NCBI RefSeq assembly: GCF_000196255.1
Contig: NC_006371.1
Span: 2,173,944 to 2,237,943, forward strand
Origin: Photobacterium profundum SS9
Lineage (GTDB): Bacteria; Pseudomonadota; Gammaproteobacteria; Enterobacterales; Vibrionaceae
Reading direction: 5' to 3'
DNA: 64,000 nt
Positions 1 to 9,096 of the stretch are shown piece after piece. The position numbers and the translations under genes are program-made. The stretch's first letter is position 1; each line of letters opens with the position of its first letter. Under the pieces are notes generated by a model. It was given only the letters and a program-made list of their open reading frames with translations, was not told the origin of the DNA and ran no database searches.

Positions 1-1547
1 TCTTTCGGTAGCTTAAATATGAGCTGTAATTACCCCACGACTTGTTTGCATAACCCGAAATAGCACTATCACCTTGCGGATTTAATTGAGTAATTAAATA
101 GAGATAGTGATTGTTTCCAATCGGCTCCGACTTGCGAATTTTTAGTGTCAAGTTTGGCTGAAAGTGATAACGCAGAGCCCGCGTTAAAGGGGATCTGATA
201 CATACCACCCATCATAGGCACACCTTTATTTTGGTGTGCTTTATCACCATCGCGCTCTCTATCGAATTTAAAACCACCAAATACGGTGTATTTCTGGTCG
301 AAGTCAATACGTTCTTTGATTACCTGTTTCGTCTCAGAACGGACGAACGTATCACCGTCATAAATACGAACATCGACAAGGTAGTTACCCTGTGGAAATG
401 ATGAGGTATTCAAACGAGCGATGCCGGCATTAATGTACTGGGTATCAATAAGATCACTGTCTTTATAGATTTCAACACGACCAGCGCGAGACATTATTAT
501 TTCAACAGGAAGCAAGCTTGAACTTTCATCCTTAATATAAGTCTTGTTCGAGCTACCATATTCAAAACCAAGCAAATCTTGGCGGCTGTCCAATAATGTT
601 TGTGTAAATCCACCATCATTGCCGAGCTTTTCTGTACTAAGAAGACCAGCTTTCGCGCCAGTCCCATTCATATCGTAACGGTAGTAAATATCATCTAATT
701 GCGAACTTTCAGATGCAAAACGAGTGTTCGCGATAATATTATGCTCACCTTTTGATACAACACCTTTCAGTCGTAAATTGTATTGTTCGCTGTAATCTGA
801 AGCCGAGGTGTTTAACTGGTACCCAAGAATACTTGTAACGTCGTCAGTCGTGGGGGGGGAAAGGTATTGGGCATTAACAAGGCTTATACCTTCATCACGC
901 AGTAATTCAGATGTAACGTACAGATAGAGGTTAAGATTATCTTTGTCGAATATACCTTTTAGCAGTACATCATCAGGCTTGCAGTCTACGCCATTTTGTT
1001 TGAACTCATCACATTCAATGCCAGTAAATAGATTATCAGAACTAAGCAAAGCCGCCAGCTGACCATCATCAAAATCATCTTTGAAATAGTCTTTATGTTG
1101 GTTTGTAAGATTAATATCAGAAAGAGCAGATTTAGCTGGTGAGATTGATAATGTTGCTTGCCCGATATCCTGACCACCAAGGATTAGCTGAACCGCGAAA
1201 GTTTGATTATAAACAATCTGTAGGAATTCCTCAGGGATGCCCTCAAGATCTTCTGCAAATTGCTCGCCATAGAGGGAAACAAACAGCTCATTCCGTTGAG
1301 CTGTTTTACGATTAAATGCAATTTCATCACTGATTTTCCTTGCCAGATCAGTTTTAGCCATCTTTTTACCTTCAATACGTGCAAAGTCAGAATCTAGCTT
1401 TGCCGTTTTATTATTGACCATCTTAATCTTTGCAGTTTTGACATCTTTGGCAATCAGCATGTTATCGGTTACGTTTGCATATGACGGGATAGAAACGAGA
1501 ATTAACGTTCCAAGTAGAGACGGTTTTAAAACTGCAAAACTTTTCAC
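1..1547 (-). pseudogene. CS1/TcfC-type fimbrial usher, frameshifted and cut by the window edge
   Basis: This is the outer-membrane usher of an alternative chaperone-usher (CooC/TcfC-type) fimbria. A signal peptide covers about residues 1-25. The first 492 codons read openly from ATG at 1547 to TGA at 69-71, about half the usual usher length of 800-900 residues. The reading does not really end there. From about position 118 down to 1 another minus-strand frame stays open and continues in usher style (NPQGDSAISGYANKSW). The frame therefore shifts near positions 115-122. It is the last visible gene of the operon, 22 bp after the chaperone stop. It is either a decayed gene or a sequencing error. 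The family call comes from overall resemblance and the pilin and chaperone neighbours. Confidence 0.75.
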
Positions 1548-1569
1548 TCACACACCTACTGCTTTATGA

Positions 1570-2304
1570 TTATTTTTTTTCTGCTATCAGTTTGTCACTG
1601 TACTTTGCGCGAATCTTTTGAATGTCGCCTGCGACGTCCAATTCAGCGGTGAAATATTCGCCTTGCTCAAGTTCTATCAGAACCTTTTGACTGTCACTAA
1701 ACAGGGTAGAATCACCCATGGCGATACACTTACCATCACTATTGCATTTGTTCATACCACGCACTCGGAAATAGCTATCACCAGTATTCTTGGCAATGAC
1801 TTCACCGTTATAATTATTGATGCTGTATGAATAGGTAGGGTTCATTTTAGGCACCAGTAACCCTTGAGAGAAAACAAGGTCGATACCAACAGCTGCCGCC
1901 ATTTCTTCTTTAGAATCTTCGCCACCCGCAAACTCTGCACGCTCTTTACCACGAACAGGTACATACTTAAGTCGGTATAGGCGATCTATTTCCCTTCCAT
2001 CGGCAAAATAGACTTTCACGCTAGATTGAGATCCTGCAGGTGTAATGAATTTGGGGGGAACGACGGCAATATTGTCGCCCTCAACTTCATTGATTTTACG
2101 GCGGTCAGTATTTTCACCTTGGTAGTCCATCACCTCTTCAGCCTCTACACGGATAAACGCTGTGCTGTCAGTGGTGTTGAATACTTCAGTTACAACGAAA
2201 TCTTGCTGAGGGGTAATGTATTCAACAAGGTTGACTGGCTGCACTGAAGCAAAAGAAGGAGAAGCCAGCGTTAAAGCAATTAGAGAAGGTAGTAGTTTTT
2301 TCAT
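1570..2304 (-). CDS. Periplasmic fimbrial chaperone, CS1/CooB-like
   Basis: Probable periplasmic chaperone that would hold pilin subunits before delivery to the usher. It has a signal peptide (MKKLLPSLIALTLASPSFAS) and an immunoglobulin-like, beta-rich body of about 225 residues. Two cysteines (CNSDGKC) near residue 190 could form a disulfide. ATG at 2304 is preferred over the upstream TTG at 2316, because GGATAAG lies just before it and it starts the signal peptide directly. It lies between the second pilin and the usher on the same strand. The order pilin-pilin-chaperone-usher supports the role. Sequence alone gives a family-level call. Confidence 0.75.
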   Translation of the reverse strand: MKKLLPSLIALTLASPSFASVQPVNLVEYITPQQDFVVTEVFNTTDSTAFIRVEAEEVMDYQGENTDRRKINEVEGDNIAVVPPKFITPAGSQSSVKVYFADGREIDRLYRLKYVPVRGKERAEFAGGEDSKEEMAAAVGIDLVFSQGLLVPKMNPTYSYSINNYNGEVIAKNTGDSYFRVRGMNKCNSDGKCIAMGDSTLFSDSQKVLIELEQGEYFTAELDVAGDIQKIRAKYSDKLIAEKK

Positions 2305-2369
2305 TATCTTATCCAAAAGGCATCCATGCCTTATTCAACTGTCCCTAATAATTATATTTTTAGAGGCAA

Positions 2370-2865
2370 TTAAACGCCGTATTCAAAGACCATCGCGAAT
2401 GATCCTGCATAGTCGCCAACTCGCATGTCTCTCGCGCCTAGACCTACAACCTCAATATCAAGGTCGTAGTTGTTTTCAGCTGTCGCTGTACCTGTTAGCT
2501 CAACTAATGCTGCGCCAATTTGATTTTTATTAAGAGAAACAAGTAAACCAAGCTCTTTGGTGTTATCTACACTATTGATCAGCTTAGGGTCGGCAACGTC
2601 TAATCCAACTTTAAGAGGCTTACCAACATGAGCCGCCGCAAGAGTGATGCGGGTAACAACTGTCGCTTTTTTGAAATCATCAAGAACTGGATTGTATTTA
2701 ACATCAATAGCTTCAGACCATGGACTTACCATCAAGGCGCTCGAAAGAAAAACCATCTTCAACTTGAGCTGTAAAGTTTAGCTGGTAGTCTTTTTTAACG
2801 TTTGCGAATACAGAGCCGCTAGTAATAGCGATAAGTGCCGCAAGGGCTAGAGTTGTCTTTTTCAT
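2370..2865 (-). pseudogene. Second CS1-type pilin subunit, split by a frameshift
   Basis: ATG at 2865 overlaps the stop of the preceding pilin by one base (TAATG), so the two are translationally coupled. The first frame encodes a signal peptide (MKKTTLALAALIAITSGSVF) and about 25 mature residues, then stops near 2715. A second frame opens through the same stretch and runs to 2370, giving a typical CS1/CFA-I pilin body of about 120 residues that ends FAMVFEYGV. Joining the frames around 2715-2745 gives a normal 165-residue pilin. As sequenced the gene is broken. A single-base sequencing error is the main alternative. Confidence 0.75.
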
Positions 2866-3380
2866 TATGCTTCCCCTTCCAGAACGATTGATGCGAAACC
2901 AACGTATCTACCGTCAGCTGGTTTACTTGTTAGACCTGAGTGTGTAACAAGAAGTGCTTTACTTACACCAGTGAAACCAGACTCGCCTTCAGCAACTACA
3001 GTTACGTTGCCCGCAGTTTTTAGCTCAACGCCGCCGACACTGATTTTAAAACCATCGATCTTTGATTGGTCAATTTGGTTAACGATCTCAAGATCATTTT
3101 TAAGTAAGAAGCTTACTTTTTTACCCGCCATTTCTGGGGTCACCTTAGTGTTTAGCTTCAGGTTTTTAAACTCGCCATGACCTCCATTAGCTACATACTG
3201 CAGTTGAATAGGATCGCTGATAGCAGTGCCATCTACGCGAGACCAATCCATGTATCCACCCACAGTAGTTTTAACTTTGATTTCTTGAGGCGCTGACGTT
3301 TTGGCAATTGTAGGCATTGCGACCAACATACCAGCCGCTAAAAGAGCAGTCGTGATCACGTTACGTGTTTTAAGAGACAT
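2865..3380 (-). CDS. CS1-type fimbrial pilin subunit
   Basis: A 171-residue secreted subunit, likely the major pilin of the operon. A signal peptide of about 26 residues ends near MPTIAKT, followed by a beta-rich mature domain that closes with GRYVGFASIVLEGEA, the usual donor-strand pilin ending. The longer reading from 3431 is rejected. ATG at 3380 has AGGAAACCTA directly upstream and starts the signal peptide. It is the first gene of the operon and its stop overlaps the next pilin's start. The family was assigned by resemblance to CFA/I-CS1 subunits and by the chaperone and usher downstream. Confidence 0.75.
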   Translation of the reverse strand: MSLKTRNVITTALLAAGMLVAMPTIAKTSAPQEIKVKTTVGGYMDWSRVDGTAISDPIQLQYVANGGHGEFKNLKLNTKVTPEMAGKKVSFLLKNDLEIVNQIDQSKIDGFKISVGGVELKTAGNVTVVAEGESGFTGVSKALLVTHSGLTSKPADGRYVGFASIVLEGEA

Positions 3381-3732
3381 TAGGTTTCCTATTTGTATTA
3401 ATACAAAAGAATGAATGCAGTGGTGTCGCACTGCGTTTGATTTTCAGTGCAGCGACAAAGTATGGAGTAGAAAGATAATCACTGCCCTGTAATAAATTCA
3501 AGCTGGTCATGACTGAACACCAATAAGACTTAACAACAAACCTTACAGGGCTAACACTTATTATTGACGTTATTAAATCATAACGTCAATAATACGTCAT
3601 TACTTGAGTTATGCGCATCATACATGCGTAAGGTTTAGCGTCAAACACTTTCCAATGTTACTCTGTATCAAATTAACTGGTTGGATGAGATATGCAACCA
3701 AAAGCGTGGTTTTCTATAAATTAAGGTGATGT
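3381..3732. promoter_or_regulatory. Fimbrial operon upstream region with two inverted repeats
   Basis: A 352-bp gap between the divergent pilin operon and the small membrane-protein gene. It holds a perfect 14-bp inverted repeat (arms 3559-3572 and 3581-3594, 8-bp loop, core TGACGTTA/TAACGTCA). A second pair of 9-bp arms (GCCCTGTAA at 3484-3492, TTACAGGGC at 3543-3551) also lies here. Neither is followed by a clear T-run, so protein binding or a 5' UTR fold is more likely than termination. No regulator can be named. Confidence 0.45.
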
Positions 3733-4200
3733 ATGAGCGAATCAAATAGCGTTAGTGAATTGGAGCGGCTAATAGGAAAAGTGGTAAAACAAGAGATTGA
3801 AGCGCAAAATAAATCGATCCTAGCACTGCCTAGGTTACCTCTTGTTATTCTAATAAGTGCAATCATCTGTTTAACCATTAGCTTTACAACGATAGGCGTT
3901 AAAATGATGACAGATACAAAAAATGCGAGCGCGATTAAGCAACTAGAAGAAAATATACACACGCTTATTATTGATAATGGTCGGGCACATCAGAAGATAC
4001 ACACCCTACAGAATGAAGTGCATGAACAGCAGGAATTGATTGTACCCCCCCAACGAGCGAGTAAAAAAAGGAGCCAAATGGCTCCTTTTTTAGATTGTTT
4101 TAAGCTCTTTTATCGTAAGGGCTACAGCATCAAGGTTCACGTGTTCATTCATGTTAATCAAATACTTACCATTCACTACAATGGCAGGAACAGAGCCTAG
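3733..4200 (+). CDS. Small membrane-anchored coiled-coil protein, 3' end probably frameshifted
   Basis: Not a recognised family. The N-terminus is acidic and cytoplasmic, residues about 35-58 form one membrane segment, and residues about 65-105 look like a coiled coil. The open frame runs to 4200, but the last 45 codons cross a C7 tract (4045-4051) and the intrinsic terminator (4063-4091), and lie antisense to the next gene. If the tract had eight C, the frame would stop at TAA 4062-4064, just before the terminator. The true protein is therefore probably about 110 residues, ending near 4064. Slippage in the C-tract or a sequencing error would explain the extension. Confidence 0.5.
   Translation: MSESNSVSELERLIGKVVKQEIEAQNKSILALPRLPLVILISAIICLTISFTTIGVKMMTDTKNASAIKQLEENIHTLIIDNGRAHQKIHTLQNEVHEQQELIVPPQRASKKRSQMAPFLDCFKLFYRKGYSIKVHVFIHVNQILTIHYNGRNRA
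4063..4091. terminator. Bidirectional intrinsic terminator
   Basis: Stem GGAGCC/GGCTCC with an AAAT loop, flanked by seven A on the left and six T on the right. It sits between two convergent genes and can serve both. Confidence 0.85.
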
Positions 4201-4716
4201 GTTAAGCTCTTTCATGATTTGCCTATCACGTTCAACCAGCTCGCTAATCTTCTCAAATTGTTCTGCTGTTAAATCCTCTGGGGCTTGTAAATTATAGGTA
4301 TGGAAAATATCACGGATCTTGCTTTCTACTTGTAAACCGCTGAGGCCTTCCGCGTCATGCTGAATGAATGCAAATAATTGGTCCATTAACAACCGGCTTG
4401 GTTGGTCTTCTGTTTGTATGGCTGCAGAGTAATATAAGTAAGCTTCAGTGGAGGTACGCTTATTGAATACACAATGCATTTTTTGAATGTCAGATTCTGA
4501 TTTTATTTCCAAGCTATGCATAATCTCTTCCATCATGCGACAGTGGGTGCATGACAAAGAGAATATTTCTACCACCTCAGGAAGCTCATAAGAAATTGGA
4601 GGGAGAATAGTATAATGGATACCTTGCTTGGCGATGGTATCGCTATTACAACCTGCAGAGAGCAACGAAAGGATAGCAAAAGCGATGGAGATACACTTTT
4701 TTTTGACGGTTTTCAT
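4090..4716 (-). CDS. DsbA-like thioredoxin-fold lipoprotein
   Basis: Predicted periplasmic thiol-disulfide protein tethered as a lipoprotein. The signal peptide ends in a lipobox (LLSAGC, Cys about residue 23). The thioredoxin-like domain has the redox motif CTHC at about residues 56-59 and the cis-proline loop SVPAIVV near residue 180, with helical insertion between them as in DsbA. The length of 208 residues is normal for the family. It stands alone, convergent with the small membrane-protein gene, and shares the terminator at 4063-4091. The substrate is unknown. A thiol oxidase for secreted proteins is the default reading. Confidence 0.8.
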   Translation of the reverse strand: MKTVKKKCISIAFAILSLLSAGCNSDTIAKQGIHYTILPPISYELPEVVEIFSLSCTHCRMMEEIMHSLEIKSESDIQKMHCVFNKRTSTEAYLYYSAAIQTEDQPSRLLMDQLFAFIQHDAEGLSGLQVESKIRDIFHTYNLQAPEDLTAEQFEKISELVERDRQIMKELNLGSVPAIVVNGKYLINMNEHVNLDAVALTIKELKTI

Positions 4717-4839
4717 TTCATAGCCCTATAGTTCATTTGACACCAAATCTTTAAATTGTTTTTACACTCCAAAAAGTGCAGGTGGATATTAACCATCTTG
4801 CGATTTGATGTCGAATCATTTTATCTTAAAGTGAAAATC

Positions 4840-4909
4840 ATACCAATCTGGATAAGTAAATGGTCATAAATTTACGTAAGAAAAATCGGTAAGAACAAGG
4901 CAGAAATTG
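4840..4909 (+). repeat. Truncated copy of the 162-bp miniature repeat (family B)
   Basis: Begins ATACCAATCTGGATAAGTA and matches the first 70 bases of the copy at 24378. It is cut off exactly at the left end of the IS66 copy (4910). The remainder of the repeat is not found on the far side of that element. Confidence 0.7.
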
Positions 4910-6339
4910 GTAACCGTTCACCAGCCCCCTATTGACACAAAAAAATGTGATGGAGCGCACTTGATCCACATTTGGCTATTGAGTGATCCTCCCCACACGT
5001 CATGCTTACCAGTATGAAAAAGAAATTATCATTTAAAGAAGAACCACCGACGGTAAATAGCCTCAATGAAGCTCAAGCTCTTATCCAGGAGCTATGGGAG
5101 AAATTGCGGCACTACGAAGACAAGCTCTCGACGAGTTCTAAAAACTCATCAAAGTCGCCATCATCTGATGGCCCAAAAGAGAGGGCTGAGCGAAAAAAGC
5201 TGAAAGCCCTCGTAGCGGCAATAAGATTGGAGCTCAACAAGGTCACGAGGGCAAACGGCGAAAACTGAGCAAACTCAAAAAGACAGATACTGTTGTACCC
5301 TGTATGCCCAGTTCACTGTGCCCTTGTTGTGGCGATAGTCATATCGCGATTAATCAAAAACCATCCTATCGGCATCAAGTGCATGAAATCCCTGAGCCAA
5401 TTGTAAATATTACTGAATATCAAGTCTTTCATGGCTGGTGTCAAAATTGCCAGACTTCCGTTAAGGGGAAGCGGCCTCAAGATACCCCACAGGGAATAAT
5501 GGGCCCTAACCTCATGAGCTACATTGCCCTGCTGGCTGGACAGTTTCATCTCAGCGTTCGTAAAATACAAGAATTACTCAAGCTGCAGTTAGGCACCTCC
5601 TTTTCCACGGGCGCTATCTCTGAGGCTCAAGGAAAAGTATCATCGATGCTTACGCCTTTACATCAAGCCGTTCGAGACGCCATTCAAAAAGCGCCAATGG
5701 TTCATATTGATGAGACTTCTCACATCAGAAATGGTGAAAGCAGCCTACGCTGGTGTTGGCTGATGTCGAGTGATGATTGGGTCTATGAACGTGTTTTGTT
5801 TTCACGCTCAACCCACTCGGCAAAAGTGATGCTGAATGAAAAATTTGCTGGGGTTGTTATCTCCGATCAATGTGCCAGCTATAATTGGCTCAATCCTGAA
5901 AAACATCAATTTTGCTTAGGCCACCTAAAGCGAAATCTCCAACAAATGGCCGATTACAGTGGGGGTGGGTTAACCGCTTTTATTGGCAAACGACTGACTC
6001 TGCTTATCAATATGATTTTTCGCACTCAACATCGTTATGAAGAAGAAAACATTTCAGCGGAGATATACTTTCGGAGAATGAAGTGATTGAGAAAGAGCTT
6101 AACGCGCCGGTTACGTGGAAGCGTGATCATGCGAAAAATCAGTTTTGGTACAAGCTCCGATCGCGGTGATAAGTTTCGAGGCCGAATACACACTCTTGTT
6201 GAAACCTGCAAGAAACGAAGTATGTCACCATTTATCGCTCTTCAACAGATTGTCAATGCTGTCGTGAAAAAACAGCCATATCCTGACATCTTCAATCTTT
6301 GTTCAGGGTAGCAGTCAAGCTACTCTGGTGAACGCTTAC
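4910..6339 (+). mobile_element. IS66-family element, degenerate
   Basis: The left end starts GTAACCGTTCACCAG (4910) and the right end reads GTAAGCGTTCACCAG on the other strand (ending 6339): 14 of 15 bases match and both begin with the IS66-type GTAA. The flanking eight bases differ (AGAAATTG versus AACTTTGC), so no target duplication survives. The left end abuts a truncated family-B repeat. The interior carries one broken transposase gene. Confidence 0.8.
5002..6311 (+). pseudogene. IS66-family transposase (TnpC), frameshifted
   Basis: The DDE transposase is in three pieces. 5002-5268 encodes the N-terminal leucine-rich and Ser/Lys-rich region (STSSKNSSKSPSSDGP). 5304-6086, in another frame, encodes the zinc-finger-like segment (CPCCGDSH), the domain with the first Asp (HIDETSH) and the second Asp (VVISDQCASYNW). 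After an in-frame stop at 6084-6086 the C-terminal part (RKISFGTSSDRG) resumes. The expected N-N-x-x-E-R segment carrying the catalytic Glu, just before the R-L-R-G-S stretch, is missing. With a frameshift, a stop and that deletion it should be inactive. Confidence 0.85.
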
Positions 6340-6484
6340 AACTTTGCCACCCTTTTGCTTCTTGTAAACAAGCCGATTCACCTAAGTAATGTTTAACTAA
6401 AACCTGCAATAAAGAAAGTAAGGCTACATCCACAACACCTTGATCTTTCAATTGTGAGAACAGATTTTCATGTAATAACGTCAT
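6340..6484 (-). pseudogene. 5' remnant of an unidentified gene cut by IS66
   Basis: An open stretch beginning MTLLHENLFSQL at 6484 encodes about 48 residues of leucine-rich, helical-looking sequence, then runs into the right inverted repeat of the IS66 copy and stops. It may be the start of a gene whose 3' part was lost in the rearrangement that also removed the target duplication. The family is not recognised. Chance openness cannot be excluded. Confidence 0.3.
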
Positions 6485-6495
6485 TAAATCACCTA

Positions 6496-6760
6496 TATAC
6501 CCAAGCCACCTCAAGATGCAGAATTCAGAGTGACCTCAACGTGTTTAATTCAAGGAAAATATGTGTAGGAATGGCACTCCCTTTCAAACACATTTGACAC
6601 AGAAGTAGACACGTTGAGTCACTCCCAAAGGGCGAGTTTTATTGGGCTCTATACAGCGTTGCTAATTTTCAACGTAGAACCCTAGGTCTATAAATTAGCG
6701 CCTTGCCTAGAGCCCAATAAATTCTTGCTGAAACGAGCATCTTGAGGTGGCTTGGGTATA
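6496..6760 (+). repeat. Miniature inverted-repeat element, family A (copy 1)
   Basis: About 265 bp bounded by inverted ends: TATACCCAAGCCACCTCAAG at the left and its near complement ending CTTGGGTATA at the right. There is no coding capacity. The interior (a core around GGGCGAGTTTT and a second hairpin around the sequence AACGTAGAAC) recurs in the copies at 23952, 31490, 49017 and 57099. Confidence 0.85.
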
Positions 6761-6805
6761 ACCATTCGATATTCAAAAGCCAATAAAAAGCGTTAATACA
6801 TGTTG

Positions 6806-7489
6806 TTAGGTATTTAAATAGCGAATAACCTTGCCAGGATTACCGCCAAACAATACATTTTCTGGTACATCTTTCGTCACAATACACCCAGCGGCAATAA
6901 CAGAGCCTTTACCAATATGAACCGGCCGTACAATATGACAATTGGTACATAACCACACATTGTCTTCTATCACTAAATCAGCCATTATAGGGTTATCACG
7001 TTCATCAATACTCACACCATGACCACTATGACCACTTATCATTGTTCTACCTGCAATCATCACGTTATTACCAATAATGACTTTTGTACCAACGGTAATA
7101 CCCGTTTGCCAGCCAATATAACAATCATCCCCAATCACTAACTGACACTGTTCATTATCAGGGTGACCATGAATACTCATCGCGCCATTAAGACAAGCAT
7201 TATTACCGATAGAAATTGAAACCGGGCCTGCAATTAATGGCATACCATTTTCAAGTTGCAAACCCTTTGCATATTGAGTTAATTGCGATTGCAGCATAGG
7301 TACATAGATAAATAGATTCATGCAACGGTGAAAAGTGATTCCTACTAACTTGTAACATAAATAAACAAGCTTATAGAGTATTGTTAATGGCGGTAGCTGC
7401 CCGTATTTTGCAAATTTCACAATACGATAAAGAAGCTGACTAACTACTGAGTCTTGTTTTTTTATATTCCGTCTGAGTGTATTAATCAT
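6806..7489 (-). CDS. Left-handed beta-helix (hexapeptide) acyltransferase
   Basis: A soluble O-acetyltransferase-like enzyme of the serine-acetyltransferase/CatB/WcaF type, which transfers an acetyl group to a sugar or small hydroxyl acceptor. The N-terminal 75 residues are helical and partly hydrophobic. From about residue 90 there are repeated hexapeptide turns (VIGDDC, VIIGNNVMIAG, VIEDNVWL, HIGKGSVIAAGCIV), and the end GGNPGKVIRYL is the usual closing motif. ATG at 7489 is chosen over an upstream TTG because AAAGGAG lies seven bases before it. No polysaccharide cluster is adjacent, so the acceptor is unknown. Confidence 0.8.
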   Translation of the reverse strand: MINTLRRNIKKQDSVVSQLLYRIVKFAKYGQLPPLTILYKLVYLCYKLVGITFHRCMNLFIYVPMLQSQLTQYAKGLQLENGMPLIAGPVSISIGNNACLNGAMSIHGHPDNEQCQLVIGDDCYIGWQTGITVGTKVIIGNNVMIAGRTMISGHSGHGVSIDERDNPIMADLVIEDNVWLCTNCHIVRPVHIGKGSVIAAGCIVTKDVPENVLFGGNPGKVIRYLNT

Positions 7490-7566
7490 ATGTCGCTCCT
7501 TTATCAAAGATAAGCCTTACTCATTACGTTAATTAAGCCGTTCAGAATAAAGTGCACGTGTCTGAT

Positions 7567-7758
7567 TTATTTAGCTTCAACTTTGAATAACAGCCACAAT
7601 AAAAAACATACATAAAGCATGCCACGTAATAACCGTGTCTTTGATATAAGCGTTTCAGCCGTTACGCTGCTTGCTTGCGATAAATGCGAATATGAATATA
7701 TGAAAATAAATAGCCAGCCGTTAGCTGAGAAAACCATCGAATGGATAAGAACAAACAT
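7567..7758 (-). CDS. Possible small membrane protein
   Basis: A 63-codon frame with two hydrophobic stretches (residues about 2-22 and 46-58). It starts immediately after the terminator of the upstream acyltransferase gene, has no visible ribosome-binding site, and matches no family I recognise. It could be a chance frame or the remnant of a membrane gene. Confidence 0.2.
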   Translation of the reverse strand: MFVLIHSMVFSANGWLFIFIYSYSHLSQASSVTAETLISKTRLLRGMLYVCFLLWLLFKVEAK

Positions 7759-7760
7759 AT

Positions 7761-7786
7761 AAAAAAAGAGGGCTAAACAGCCCTCT
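7761..7786 (-). terminator. Intrinsic terminator of the lipid A acyltransferase gene
   Basis: Stem AGAGGGCT/AGCCCTCT with an AAAC loop. On the minus strand it is followed by a run of six T. It lies 10 bp after the stop of the gene at 7797. Confidence 0.85.
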
Positions 7787-7796
7787 TCTTCATGAT

Positions 7797-8726
7797 TTAC
7801 TTATAAAGTGATGGTTCACCCTCAGGGCGTGTTTTAAAGCGACGATGTAACCACAAATACTGCTCTGGGGCTTCCATAATCGAGCGCTCAACAGCCTTAT
7901 TAATGTAAGCGGCAGCCGCATCATGATCCTTATGCGGAAAGGCATCTAATGGTGGGAAAATTTTCAATGTGTATTTTCCTGAATCGGTATTTCTAATCAT
8001 GGCAAATGGTACAGCCGCACAATCAGAAGCATCGACTAATAAACTTGTACCTGTTGTTGTACAGGCATTTTCAACTGCAAATAGCGGTGCAAATGTCGAA
8101 CGACGGCGACCATAATCATGATCAGGGGCGTACCAGACTAGCTCTCCCTTACGTAAAGCACGCAGCATGCCTTTTACATCTTTACGATCAATCATGTCTT
8201 TGTTCGAGCGCGAGCGACCTTTATATTGAAAATAATCAAAACAAGGATTGTTATTCGGGCGATAAACACCAACACCAGGGGTGCTTAAACCAAACGCACG
8301 TGCACCTAACTCCAAATTCATCGAGTGAATAGCTATCAGTAAAACGCCCTTACCTTTAGCCTGCAGTTTTTTGATATGCTCTATACCTTCAACTTCAACA
8401 TGACGTTGCACACGCAGGTCAGGCCAAAACCATGCCATTCCAGTTTCAAATAACGCTAAACCTGTATTTTCCTGATTCTTATGAATCAAGGCATCACGCT
8501 CTGGTTCAGACATATCAGGAAAACACAGTTCTAGATTACGCTTTACCGTTTCTCGACGACGGGATGCAAGACGGAAACTTAACCAACCTACACCTTGCCC
8601 CATACGGAATTGAATAAAATAAGGGAGCCAGCTAATCAGATATAAAATAGATATCATCATTAACGTCGGCCAATAGCGTGGATGTAAAAAAGCTTTCTTA
8701 AACGTAGGGGGGGTAAACTTACTCAT
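7797..8726 (-). CDS. lpxL: Kdo2-lipid A lauroyl/palmitoleoyl acyltransferase (LpxL/LpxP family)
   Basis: An inner-membrane acyltransferase that adds a secondary acyl chain from acyl-ACP to Kdo2-lipid IVA. One membrane segment lies at about residues 18-37. The catalytic H-x5-E motif is present as HSMNLE near residue 134, followed by the strongly conserved stretches GVYRPNNNP and WYAPDHDYG. The ending WLHRRFKTRPEG is nearly the same as in E. coli LpxL. The length of 309 residues matches. LpxL and the cold-induced LpxP cannot be separated by eye. A TATAAT box on the minus strand at 8794-8799 may be its promoter -10. Confidence 0.9.
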   Translation of the reverse strand: MSKFTPPTFKKAFLHPRYWPTLMMISILYLISWLPYFIQFRMGQGVGWLSFRLASRRRETVKRNLELCFPDMSEPERDALIHKNQENTGLALFETGMAWFWPDLRVQRHVEVEGIEHIKKLQAKGKGVLLIAIHSMNLELGARAFGLSTPGVGVYRPNNNPCFDYFQYKGRSRSNKDMIDRKDVKGMLRALRKGELVWYAPDHDYGRRRSTFAPLFAVENACTTTGTSLLVDASDCAAVPFAMIRNTDSGKYTLKIFPPLDAFPHKDHDAAAAYINKAVERSIMEAPEQYLWLHRRFKTRPEGEPSLYK

Positions 8727-9096
8727 AATTTGGAATTAATTCCTTATTCATTGCACATAAAGAACGCTTGGCACTCACAATAAAAAACAGTGTATTATAG
8801 CTAACTTTAATAATTTAAGCCTAATGTTTTCCTAGTAGATGTTCACAAAAAAATAGTTTGACCGAGAAATAATGAAGTATAGACACAAATAAACAGACTG
8901 TACTTTCTTGAATAACACTGTATTAATTAAAAGATATACCCAGCGATACATTGCGCTACTGCTGTATAATATACATCACAATAATATCATTTCATTTCTG
9001 AATAAAAGCTGAAAATTGACTATTCAGTCAGTCATCTTGCCCACACCTTCTTGGAATCTTAGATTGCTAAATCCAATGTGCATTCATCTCTCTGTA
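8727..9096. other. Intergenic region, no clear genes
   Basis: AT-rich, 370 bp. On the minus strand it contains the likely lpxL promoter (TATAAT at 8794-8799, no convincing -35). No terminator was seen for the outer-membrane gene ending at 9097, and no repeat copy or RNA gene is visible. Confidence 0.4.

Noticed and set aside
8006..8332. 108-codon plus-strand frame opposite lpxL
   Set aside because: Antisense shadow of a clearly recognisable gene, His-rich through codon complementarity.
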